Shown here: positions 7,626 through 13,897 of the stretch, piece after piece | Numbering within the stretch: the stretch's first letter is position 1 | How the letters are laid out: every line of letters begins with the position of its first letter | Origin: Pseudomonadota bacterium | Lineage (GTDB): Bacteria; Pseudomonadota; Alphaproteobacteria; CACIAM-22H2 | NCBI GenBank assembly: GCA_020161965.1 | Contig: JAIUNH010000043.1 | Span: 1-13,922, forward strand | Reading direction: 5' to 3' | DNA: 13,922 bases | Program-made: the position numbers and the translations under genes | The notes under the pieces: model-generated | What the model was told of the DNA's origin: nothing | What the model saw: only the letters and a program-made list of their open reading frames with translations | The model's database searches: none

Positions 7626-8503
7626 GCGCCGTGCTCGTTCTTGAGGATGCGCATATAGGTCACCGTAAAGAACACATTGATCGCGAAGATGATCGTCGCC
7701 CCCGCCGTGGCGATGCCCATGCGGTGGAATTTGAAACCTTCCTCGAACACGCGCAGCGCCATCACGTCGGTGGCACCGAACGGCCCGCCGCCGGTCATGA
7801 TCAACACGATCGTCACGCCGTTGAAGCAATGCAGTGTGGTCAGCACCAACGTCACCAGCGTGGTGTTGCGCACCAGCGGGAAGGTGATGTGGCGGAAGCG
7901 CTGCCAGCGTTTGGCGCCGTCCATGCGCGCGGCTTCGTTCACTTCCTTGGGGATGGTTTGCAAGGCCGACAGCAAGAAGACCATCACCAGCGGAAAAGCG
8001 CCCCAGGCGTTGCACACGATCAAGGCCGGCATCGCCCAGGTGGGGCTGGTCAGCACATTCGGCATCGCGATACCAATACCGTTCAACGCCTGCGCGATCG
8101 GGCCGAACTGCGCGTTGAGCAGCCACGCCCACAGCAACGCCGCCACCGTGTTGGAGACGAGCCAAGGCAGGATCAAAATCGTGCGCACGATATTGCGCCC
8201 GGGGATCGGCCGATCGAGCAGCAGCGCCAAGCCGAAGCCCAGCGGCATCGAGATCGCCAGCGTGCCAACGACCAGCACGAAGGAATTCCAGGCCCGCTCC
8301 AGACCCGCTTCGGACAGCATGAAGCGCGAGAAATTCTCGAGCCCGACATAGGTGCCGAGATCGAGATAATCGGAACGATGCAGACTTTGCAGCAACGCAT
8401 AGCCGAGCGGCCAAAACGACACCGCGACGACCAGCACCAAAGCGGGCGCCAGCCAAAGATAGGGACGCAAAATGCGCATACGCGCGCGGGCAATCGCGGT
8501 CAT
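7622..8503 (-). CDS. Sugar ABC transporter permease, MalF/UgpA-like (inner membrane)
   Basis: First membrane subunit of the importer, 293 aa from ATG 8503. This start overlaps the SDR stop as ATGA and removes an arginine-rich, non-membrane 39-residue leader that would run inside the SDR gene. It has six helices, the first at about 15-40 (YLWLAPALVLVVAVSFWPLG). The EAA motif EAARMDGAKRWQRFRHITFP (190-209) contacts the ATPase, and MTGGGPFGATDVM is a common MalF-family segment near the C terminus. It is translationally coupled to both neighbours. Confidence 0.92.
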   Translation of the reverse strand: MTAIARARMRILRPYLWLAPALVLVVAVSFWPLGYALLQSLHRSDYLDLGTYVGLENFSRFMLSEAGLERAWNSFVLVVGTLAISMPLGFGLALLLDRPIPGRNIVRTILILPWLVSNTVAALLWAWLLNAQFGPIAQALNGIGIAMPNVLTSPTWAMPALIVCNAWGAFPLVMVFLLSALQTIPKEVNEAARMDGAKRWQRFRHITFPLVRNTTLVTLVLTTLHCFNGVTIVLIMTGGGPFGATDVMALRVFEEGFKFHRMGIATAGATIIFAINVFFTVTYMRILKNEHGA

Positions 8504-9276
8504 GGTAGCGCCAGGCCTCCGTCCACCAGATATTCGCCGCCGGTCGCGTAGCCACCCATCGGCCCGGCGAGATAAAGGGCAAGGGCTGCGACTTCGCGCG
8601 GATCGCCTTCGCGCCGGCACGGAATGCGCGATAGCAGCGCGTCATAGGCGGCAGGATCGGCCTGCACCTCGGCACTGCGATCCGTCGCGATCAAGCCGGG
8701 CAGAATCGCGTTGCAGGTGATACCGTCCGGTCCAGCCGATTTGGCGAGGTTGCGCATCATGTTGGATAAAGCGGCTTTCATCGCCGCATAGACAACAAGC
8801 TGCGCGTTGGGCCGGTATTGCTGCACGCTGCCGATCGCGATCAACCGCCCGAACTTCGCCGCGCGCATCGCCGGCAAGGCTGCGCGCGCGACTTCGAAAG
8901 CCGAACGGAATCCGGTTCCCGTTTGCAGCGCGTAGGACTCGTCATCGACCGCATCGAAATCCTGGCGGCGCTGCTCGGCCGCGTTAAACACGACGATATC
9001 GATGCCACCCAACGCTTCGCGTGCGCGGCGGTACAAATCGACCCCCGCCCCCGTCGCGACCAAATCGGCTTGGAGCGCCACGGCGCGCCGGCCCTGCCTT
9101 GCGACATGCACCACGACTTGATCGGCGAGATCCGCGCGCGCGTGATAATGCACGGCGACATCCGCACCCGCCGCCGCGAATGTCTCGGCGATCGCGCGGC
9201 CAATGCCGCGACTCGCACCGGTCACCAATGCGCGCCGCCCGTCGAGGGCGAACATCGATGCGATCAACGCGTTCAT
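8500..9276 (-). CDS. Short-chain dehydrogenase/reductase (SDR)
   Basis: NAD(P)-dependent oxidoreductase of 258 aa with a Rossmann fold. The cofactor motif TGASRGIG is at 19-26, NAA at 98-100, the catalytic serine S150 (IGSVQ), and Y163/K167 (YAAMK), followed by LPG (192-194) and the C-terminal VDGG. By alignment to the usual vNxxG segment before the LPxM stretch, the fourth catalytic residue (Asn) appears to be Gly122, which is unusual. The gene sits inside the ABC operon and overlaps both the ATPase and the first permease by ATGA, so its product is made in step with the importer. An aldose, uronate or sugar-alcohol dehydrogenase acting on the imported compound is inferred. A start at M8 (MFALDGRR) is possible but lacks the coupling. 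Confidence 0.88.
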   Translation of the reverse strand: MNALIASMFALDGRRALVTGASRGIGRAIAETFAAAGADVAVHYHARADLADQVVVHVARQGRRAVALQADLVATGAGVDLYRRAREALGGIDIVVFNAAEQRRQDFDAVDDESYALQTGTGFRSAFEVARAALPAMRAAKFGRLIAIGSVQQYRPNAQLVVYAAMKAALSNMMRNLAKSAGPDGITCNAILPGLIATDRSAEVQADPAAYDALLSRIPCRREGDPREVAALALYLAGPMGGYATGGEYLVDGGLALP

Positions 9277-10346
9277 CGCACGCGCATTCCCGTGCCCGCA
9301 TCGAACAGATGCGCTTTGCCCGGCGCCACGGCCAGCGGCAGCACATCGCCCGGCTGCGGTTCGTCGCGCCCGCTGAGCGTCACGCAGATTTCCGCACCAC
9401 CGATCTCGGCATAGACCAACATCTCGCGGCCCAGCGGTTCGGTCAGCGTCACGCGGCCATCCAGATTGCCCGCCCCCGGGGCCAGCGACAGATCTTCGGG
9501 CCGGATCCCGACGCGCAATGGCCGACCGGTTTCGATCGCCGGGCCTTGTGCGCCCAGGCGTAACTCGAACCCTTGCCCCACGATTTTGGGCACACCGCCG
9601 GTCGCATCGAATTTCCCATCGAGGAAGTTCATCGCGGGCGAGCCGATGAACTGCGCGACGAAGACGTTGGCCGGATTGTCGTAGACTTCCAGCGGCGCGC
9701 CGACCTGCTCGATGCGGCCTGCGTTCATCACGACGATCCGGTCGGCCATCGTCATCGCTTCGGTCTGGTCGTGCGTGACGTAGATCGCCGTGTTGCCCAG
9801 GCGATGGTGCAAACGCCCGATCTCCACGCGCATCTGCACGCGCAGCTTGGCGTCGAGATTGGATAGCGGTTCGTCGAACAGGAAAACCGCCGGATCGCGT
9901 ACGATCGCGCGGCCCATCGCCACGCGCTGACGCTGCCCGCCCGAAAGTTCCTTCGGAAAGCGATGCAGCAATTCGTCGAGGCCGAGAATGCGCGCCGCGC
10001 GCGAAACCGCTTCATCGATCTCGGCGCGCGGCCGGCCGGCGAGTTTCAGCGCGAACCCCATATTGTCGCGTACGGTCATGTGCGGATAGAGCGCGTAGCT
10101 TTGGAACACCATCGCGAGGTCGCGATCATTGGGTTCCAGATCGGTCACGTCGCGTCCGCCGATTTCGATGTGGCCTTCGTCGACGTCTTCAAGACCCGCG
10201 ATCATGCGCAGCAGCGTCGACTTCCCGCAGCCCGACGGCCCGAGCAGTACGCAAAACTCCCCCGCTTCGATCGAAAGGTCGATGCCGCGCACGACTTCGA
10301 CTTTGCCGAAGCTCTTGCGAATTCCCTTCAGCACCACCGCCGCCAT
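9273..10346 (-). CDS. Sugar ABC transporter ATP-binding protein (MalK/UgpC/MsmK family)
   Basis: ATPase that powers the carbohydrate importer. With ATG 10346 it is 357 aa, the standard length. A GGGAGTGAG ribosome site supports this start over ATG 10385, which would add 13 residues lying over the promoter region. Walker A is GPSGCGKST (36-44), Q-loop Q82 (MVFQSYALYPHMTV), signature LSGGQRQRVA (134-143), Walker B FLFDEP (155-160), D-loop SNLD and switch H192. The C-terminal TOBE-type regulatory domain (about 240-357) includes GIRPEDL. It is the first gene of the operon, overlapping the SDR by ATGA. Proteins of this family may serve several importers, but this one is encoded beside two matching permeases. 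Confidence 0.95.
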   Translation of the reverse strand: MAAVVLKGIRKSFGKVEVVRGIDLSIEAGEFCVLLGPSGCGKSTLLRMIAGLEDVDEGHIEIGGRDVTDLEPNDRDLAMVFQSYALYPHMTVRDNMGFALKLAGRPRAEIDEAVSRAARILGLDELLHRFPKELSGGQRQRVAMGRAIVRDPAVFLFDEPLSNLDAKLRVQMRVEIGRLHHRLGNTAIYVTHDQTEAMTMADRIVVMNAGRIEQVGAPLEVYDNPANVFVAQFIGSPAMNFLDGKFDATGGVPKIVGQGFELRLGAQGPAIETGRPLRVGIRPEDLSLAPGAGNLDGRVTLTEPLGREMLVYAEIGGAEICVTLSGRDEPQPGDVLPLAVAPGKAHLFDAGTGMRVR

Positions 10347-10374
10347 TGTCTCACTCCCACCGATCCTGCTTCTG

Positions 10375-10454
10375 GACCAATTCACGTTCGTTGTTGACCA
10401 ATACTAGGCCATTGATGCAAAGTGATGTCAATAATAAACCATTTGTGAACCATT
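10375..10454. promoter_or_regulatory. Helically phased CCA(A/T)T boxes in the divergent regulatory region
   Basis: Five same-orientation boxes, CCA(A/T)T preceded by G or A, lie between the two divergent operons. The CC begins at 10377 (GACCAATT), 10398 (GACCAAT), 10409 (GGCCATT), 10439 (AACCATT) and 10450 (AACCATT). Successive spacings are 21, 11, 30 and 11 bp, close to 2, 1, 3 and 1 helical turns, so all face nearly the same side. The last two sit in an 11-bp tandem repeat. This resembles cooperative operator sites. The nearby GntR (13106) is the obvious candidate, although GntR sites are normally inverted repeats. Confidence 0.45.
10401..10431 (-). promoter_or_regulatory. Candidate promoter of the ABC/SDR/MR operon
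   Basis: On the minus strand a perfect -35 TTGACA (10431-10426) is followed, after 19 bp, by TAGTAT (10406-10401), four of six matches to the -10 consensus. It lies 55-85 bp upstream of the ATPase start. The spacer is 1-2 bp longer than ideal. One ATTGGTC box (10402-10396) directly abuts the -10, as an operator would. Confidence 0.45.
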
Positions 10455-10471
10455 ACGACCCGGAGTGAGGA

Positions 10472-11389
10472 ATGTCCCGCGAAGCGAAATCTCCCCTGTC
10501 TGGCGTGTTTCCGATCGTCACGACACCGTTCACCACCGACAACGCCGTCGATCACGCCGCTTTGGTCCGGGTCGTCGACCACATCGCGAAGGGCGGCGCG
10601 CATGGCGCGGTCTATCCCGCCATCGCCAGCGAATTCGCCACGCTTGCCGCACAAGAACGGCACGATGCCGTCGCGACGGCGGCGAAAGCGGCAAAAGGAA
10701 AGCTCGCCTTCGTCGTCGGCATTTCCGACGAAACGCCGGAACGTTCGGCAGCACACGCGCGCCAAGCCGCCGAGCTGGGCGCCGATGCCGTCATGCTGAT
10801 GGCGCCGCGCTCAGCCGGCGACAAGGCCGACAGCGTCGAGGCCTTTTTCCGCGCGGCACTGGGCGGCGTCGCATTGCCGGTCATCATGCAGAACGCGCCG
10901 CCGCCGCTCGGCTCGTCGTTGTCGATCGATACGGTGCGCGAGATCTGCCGCCGCTTGCCGGCGATCGCCTATGTGAAGGAAGAAGTCGTGCCGTGCGGCC
11001 AACGTATCTCCGCGTTGATCGAGGGTGTGCCGGGTCTGGCCGGCGTGTTCGGCGGGGCGGGCGGACGTTTCGTGCTCGACGAATTGGCACGGGGTGCGGC
11101 GGGTTCGATGCCGGCCTGCGAGGTGCCGGAACTGCACGTCGCGCTTTACAACGCCATTCTCGCCGGGCGCCATGAACAAGCGCGGCATTATTTCCGTGCG
11201 CTGCTGCCGCTGCTCAATCTCGGCAGCGCCTATCGCACGCCGATCACGAAGCACATTCTGGTCAAGCGCGGAATCATCGGGCATCCTCGCCATCGCGACG
11301 GCAATCCGACGCTCGATCCGCACGATGTGGCCGAGTTGGACGCCGTGTGGAGCGATCTAATGCGCGAAACCGCGCGCGCGGCGGCCTGA
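10472..11389 (+). CDS. DapA/N-acetylneuraminate lyase-superfamily enzyme, likely 2-keto-3-deoxy sugar acid dehydratase or aldolase
   Basis: Class I (Schiff-base) TIM-barrel enzyme, 305 aa, normal for the superfamily. The N-terminal GVFPIVTTPFT (11-21) is the family opening. K169 (AYVKEE) is the Schiff-base lysine. YPAIASEF at 48-55 replaces the usual GtTGE loop, so the substrate pocket differs from true dihydrodipicolinate synthase. The YN-x-P motif that supplies the catalytic tyrosine reads MQNAPPP (139-145), with Gln140 in place of Tyr. That is incompatible with ordinary DapA chemistry and, as I recall, seen in the L-2-keto-3-deoxyarabonate dehydratase branch. GGAGTGAGGA precedes ATG 10472. 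It is followed after 5 nt by an IlvD/Edd dehydratase, the same pairing as in non-phosphorylative pentose pathways. A lysine-biosynthesis role is unlikely. Confidence 0.88.
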   Translation: MSREAKSPLSGVFPIVTTPFTTDNAVDHAALVRVVDHIAKGGAHGAVYPAIASEFATLAAQERHDAVATAAKAAKGKLAFVVGISDETPERSAAHARQAAELGADAVMLMAPRSAGDKADSVEAFFRAALGGVALPVIMQNAPPPLGSSLSIDTVREICRRLPAIAYVKEEVVPCGQRISALIEGVPGLAGVFGGAGGRFVLDELARGAAGSMPACEVPELHVALYNAILAGRHEQARHYFRALLPLLNLGSAYRTPITKHILVKRGIIGHPRHRDGNPTLDPHDVAELDAVWSDLMRETARAAA

Positions 11390-11394
11390 AAGCG

Positions 11395-13104
11395 ATGACC
11401 AAACTACGCTCCGCGCGCTGGTTCGAAGCGCCCACGCGGATGGGCCACACCCATCGTCAGCGTATCCTTCAGGGCGGCTTCGAACGGCAGGATTTCGCCG
11501 GCAAACCCGTCGTCGCAATCCTGTCGACGTGGAGCGATCTCAATCCCTGCCACGCCCATTTCCGCGAACGCGCGGAAGACGTGAAGCGCGGCGTGTGGGA
11601 AGCCGGCGGTTTCCCGGTTGAGATTCCGGTGATGGCGCTGGGCGAGCCTTTCGTCAAACCGACGGCGATGCTCTATCGCAGCCTACTCGCCATCCAGACC
11701 GAGGAAAGCCTGCGCTGCCATCCGGTCGATGGCGCCGTGCTGATGGGCGGCTGCGACAAGACGATGCCGGGGCTTTTGCTCGGCGCGATCTCGATGGGCT
11801 TGCCGTCGATCTTCCTGCCGTCGGGCCCGATGCTGACCGGGCGCTGGCGCGGCCAGGCGATGGGCAGCGGCACCGATACGGCGAAGGCTTTCCTCGATTG
11901 GAAGGCTGGGCTCATGTCCGACGCCGAATTCGCGACGCTGGAGGAAGCGGGCGCACGTTCCCCCGGCCATTGCATGACGATGGGCACCGCGTCGACGATG
12001 ACCGCCCTTGCCGATGCGATGGGCTGGTCGCCGACGGGGGCGAGTTCCATCCCCGCCCCCGATAGCCGCCATCGCCATATGGCGGTGCGCGTCGGGCGGC
12101 GCGCGGTCGAATTGATCCGCGAAGATTTCCGCCCCGACCGGCTGACGACCAAAGCCGCCTTCCATAACGCGATCGTCACGCTGATGGCGTTGGGCGGCTC
12201 CACCAACGCCGTGATCCATCTGATCGCACTCGCGCGCCGCGCCGGGCTCGATCTCGGCCTCGACGATTTCGACAGATTGTCGCGAAAAGTGCCCGTGCTC
12301 GCCGATATGCGGCCCTCCGGCCGTTTCTTGATGGAGGATTTCTTCGAAGCGGGCGGCATGCGTGGCCTGCTTTCGCGCCTTACCGATCTGCTCGATCTCG
12401 ATGCGATGACCATCAGCGGCCGCACGCTGGGTGCCGAAATCGCCGATGCGCCTGTTTGGAGCGACGACGTTATCCGCCCACGCAACCGACCTTTGCGCGA
12501 CTCGGGCGGCCTCGCCATTCTGCGGGGCAATCTCGCCCCCGATGGAGCCGTGCTGAAAGTGTCCGCCGCCTCGCCCGAGCTGTTGAAACACGCCGGCCCC
12601 GCCCTCGTCTTCGAAGGCTGGGCGGATTTCGCCGCGCGTATCGACACGCCCGATCTGCCGGCCGACGAGAATACGGTGCTGGTACTGCGCAATTGCGGGC
12701 CCAAGGGCGCGCCCGGCATGCCCGAATGGGGCATGATGCAGGTACCCAAAAAACTTCTCGAACGCGGTGTGCGCGATATCGTGCGCTTGTCCGACGCGCG
12801 GATGAGCGGCACGCATTTCGGCACGGTCGTGCTGCATGCGGCCCCCGAAGCCGCGATCGGCGGGCCGCTGGCACTGATCCACGACGGCGACATGATCGAA
12901 CTGGATGCCGAAACGCGGACGATCTCGCTGCGTGTCGATGCGGCCGAACTCGATCGGCGCCGCGCGGCATGGCGCGCCCCCGAGCCCAAACATGCGCGCG
13001 GCTGGGCGAAGATCTATACCGATCGCGTCGAACAGGCGGATCGTGGTGCCGATCTCGACGTGCTGGGCCATGGCCCAGCCTCGCCCGAGCCGGAGATCAA
13101 TTGA
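11395..13104 (+). CDS. IlvD/Edd-family Fe-S dehydratase, probably a pentonate/aldonate dehydratase
   Basis: Dehydrates a 2,3-dihydroxy acid to a 2-keto-3-deoxy acid using an Fe-S cluster and Mg2+. From ATG 11395 it is 569 aa. This start follows the upstream stop by 5 nt; the earlier GTG 11347 lies inside the previous gene. The three cluster cysteines are C52 (NPCHAH), C120 (GGCDKTMPG) and C193 (PGHCMTMGTASTM). Their spacing (68 and 73) equals that of the characterised L-arabinonate and D-xylonate dehydratases as I recall them (59/127/200 and 60/128/201), whose cluster is [2Fe-2S]. The probable catalytic serine is S471 in DARMSGTHFGT. GGSTNAVIHL (267-276) is a family motif. Sugar-acid dehydratase is preferred over branched-chain IlvD because of the neighbouring DapA-like enzyme, sugar importer and SDR. 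Chain length and stereochemistry of the substrate are unknown. The Shine-Dalgarno is weak, suggesting coupling to the upstream gene. Confidence 0.92.
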   Translation: MTKLRSARWFEAPTRMGHTHRQRILQGGFERQDFAGKPVVAILSTWSDLNPCHAHFRERAEDVKRGVWEAGGFPVEIPVMALGEPFVKPTAMLYRSLLAIQTEESLRCHPVDGAVLMGGCDKTMPGLLLGAISMGLPSIFLPSGPMLTGRWRGQAMGSGTDTAKAFLDWKAGLMSDAEFATLEEAGARSPGHCMTMGTASTMTALADAMGWSPTGASSIPAPDSRHRHMAVRVGRRAVELIREDFRPDRLTTKAAFHNAIVTLMALGGSTNAVIHLIALARRAGLDLGLDDFDRLSRKVPVLADMRPSGRFLMEDFFEAGGMRGLLSRLTDLLDLDAMTISGRTLGAEIADAPVWSDDVIRPRNRPLRDSGGLAILRGNLAPDGAVLKVSAASPELLKHAGPALVFEGWADFAARIDTPDLPADENTVLVLRNCGPKGAPGMPEWGMMQVPKKLLERGVRDIVRLSDARMSGTHFGTVVLHAAPEAAIGGPLALIHDGDMIELDAETRTISLRVDAAELDRRRAAWRAPEPKHARGWAKIYTDRVEQADRGADLDVLGHGPASPEPEIN

Positions 13105-13105
13105 G

Positions 13106-13816
13106 ATGCCGCGTGGCCCCGCCCCGCTCGCCGACGTCGCCGGCCCGGTCGAGGAAACCGACCGGATCTACGACGCGTTGCTGATTGCGATCCGCGATGG
13201 TGAAGTCGGTCCCGGCCAGCGTCTGGCGTCGGAACGCAAATTGTCGACCGATCTCGGTGCGCCGCGCACCGCCGTGCGCCGCGCGTTGCAGCGCTTAGCG
13301 GCGGAAGGAAAAATCGAGCGCGGCATCGGGCGTGCGGGCAGCCGCGTACGCGCGAAACCCCAGCCGCAACCCACACCGGCCAATCCGCAAGCGAGCCCGC
13401 AGGATGTGATGGAGGCGCGCTGGGCGTTCGAACCAGGCCTCGTACCGCTCATTGTCGCGCGCGCGACCGACGACGATTTCGCCGCGATGGAACGCCAACT
13501 CGACCGAATGGCGAACGCCGCTACGCAGCAGGAATTCCGCGAAGGCGGTTACGGCTTCCATCTGGAAATGACCCGCGCGACGCGCAATCCGCTGTTGGTG
13601 TCGATCTTCGAGCGTATCGTCGAAGCGCGCGCGCGCGCCGGCTGGGGCCGCTTGGCCGCGCTCAACGCCACACCGGCACAGCGTACGGCACAAATAGCGC
13701 GCAATCGGCGGACGCTCGATCTACTTCGCCAGCGCGACATCCCCGCGGCGAGCGAAGCGCTGCGTGACCACCTGGCAATGATGCTCGACGAGATCGCGCG
13801 TGGCCCGCGCGCTTGA
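13106..13816 (+). CDS. GntR-family transcriptional regulator, divergent FCD subgroup
   Basis: Probable local regulator of the sugar-acid operons, 236 aa. ATG 13106 begins 1 nt after the dehydratase stop, with GGAG 10 nt upstream; the longer frame to 12905 overlaps the dehydratase. The winged helix (about 18-82) contains VGPGQRLASERKLSTDLG and PRTAVRRALQRLAAEGKIE. A proline/glutamine-rich linker (84-99) follows, then an FCD-like helical domain (about 101-232) with GFHLEMTRATRNPLL (H152) and RDHLAMML (H222). The middle EH metal pair of the family is replaced by R199/N200 (IARNRRTLDLL), so metal binding may be altered or lost. It is last in the plus-strand operon and so co-transcribed with the two catabolic enzymes it likely controls. 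Confidence 0.88.
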   Translation: MPRGPAPLADVAGPVEETDRIYDALLIAIRDGEVGPGQRLASERKLSTDLGAPRTAVRRALQRLAAEGKIERGIGRAGSRVRAKPQPQPTPANPQASPQDVMEARWAFEPGLVPLIVARATDDDFAAMERQLDRMANAATQQEFREGGYGFHLEMTRATRNPLLVSIFERIVEARARAGWGRLAALNATPAQRTAQIARNRRTLDLLRQRDIPAASEALRDHLAMMLDEIARGPRA

Positions 13817-13861
13817 GCGCCCACAAACGACGATTTTCAGGAGGTCCGGATGGTGGGCGCT
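13816..13861. repeat. 9-bp inverted repeat spanning the tRNA 3' end and the regulator stop codon
   Basis: AGCGCCCAC (13816-13824) and GTGGGCGCT (13853-13861) are exact reverse complements, 28 bp apart. The right arm is the acceptor-stem 3' strand of the tRNA remnant. The left arm, read on the minus strand, therefore looks like a free 5' acceptor strand. There is no T-run, so a terminator role is doubtful. It may be chance in GC-rich DNA. Confidence 0.4.
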
Positions 13862-13897
13862 ACAGGGATTGAACCTGTGACCCCTACCATGTCAAGG
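13851..13897 (-). tRNA. tRNA-Val(GAC) 3' fragment, truncated; probable attachment-site remnant
   Basis: Read on the minus strand this is the 3' half of a tRNA: anticodon loop TTGACAT (13895-13889, anticodon GAC, valine), 3' anticodon strand GGTAG, variable loop GGGTC, a perfect T arm (ACAGG, loop TTCAATC, CCTGT), the acceptor strand AGCGCCC, discriminator A and encoded CCA (13853-13851). The 5' half is missing. The 5' anticodon strand should be CTACC but reads CGTCC, and beyond it there is no D arm or GG-containing D loop, although most of a full gene would fit before the right edge. It is therefore not a functional tRNA as read. Such anticodon-to-CCA fragments are left where elements integrate at tRNA 3' ends. 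A degraded tRNA copy or an assembly error at a contig end are alternatives. Confidence 0.75.

Noticed and set aside
6774..8675. A single 633-residue permease fusion
   Set aside because: The in-frame extension upstream of 7625 translates as Arg/Ala/Pro-rich sequence lying over the first permease in another frame. The ATGA overlap at 7625-7622 shows two separate permease genes.
10394..10440. A plus-strand sigma70 promoter for the DapA-like operon (TTGACC 10394 or TTGATG 10412 with AT-rich -10s)
   Set aside because: No pairing gives both a good -10 and a 16-18 bp spacer. A promoter must exist here, but I cannot place it with confidence.
11673..13071. Two long minus-strand frames opposite the IlvD/Edd dehydratase
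   Set aside because: They are low-complexity Arg/Ser/Pro- or His/Gln-rich translations with no motif. The plus-strand gene has all its family catalytic residues.
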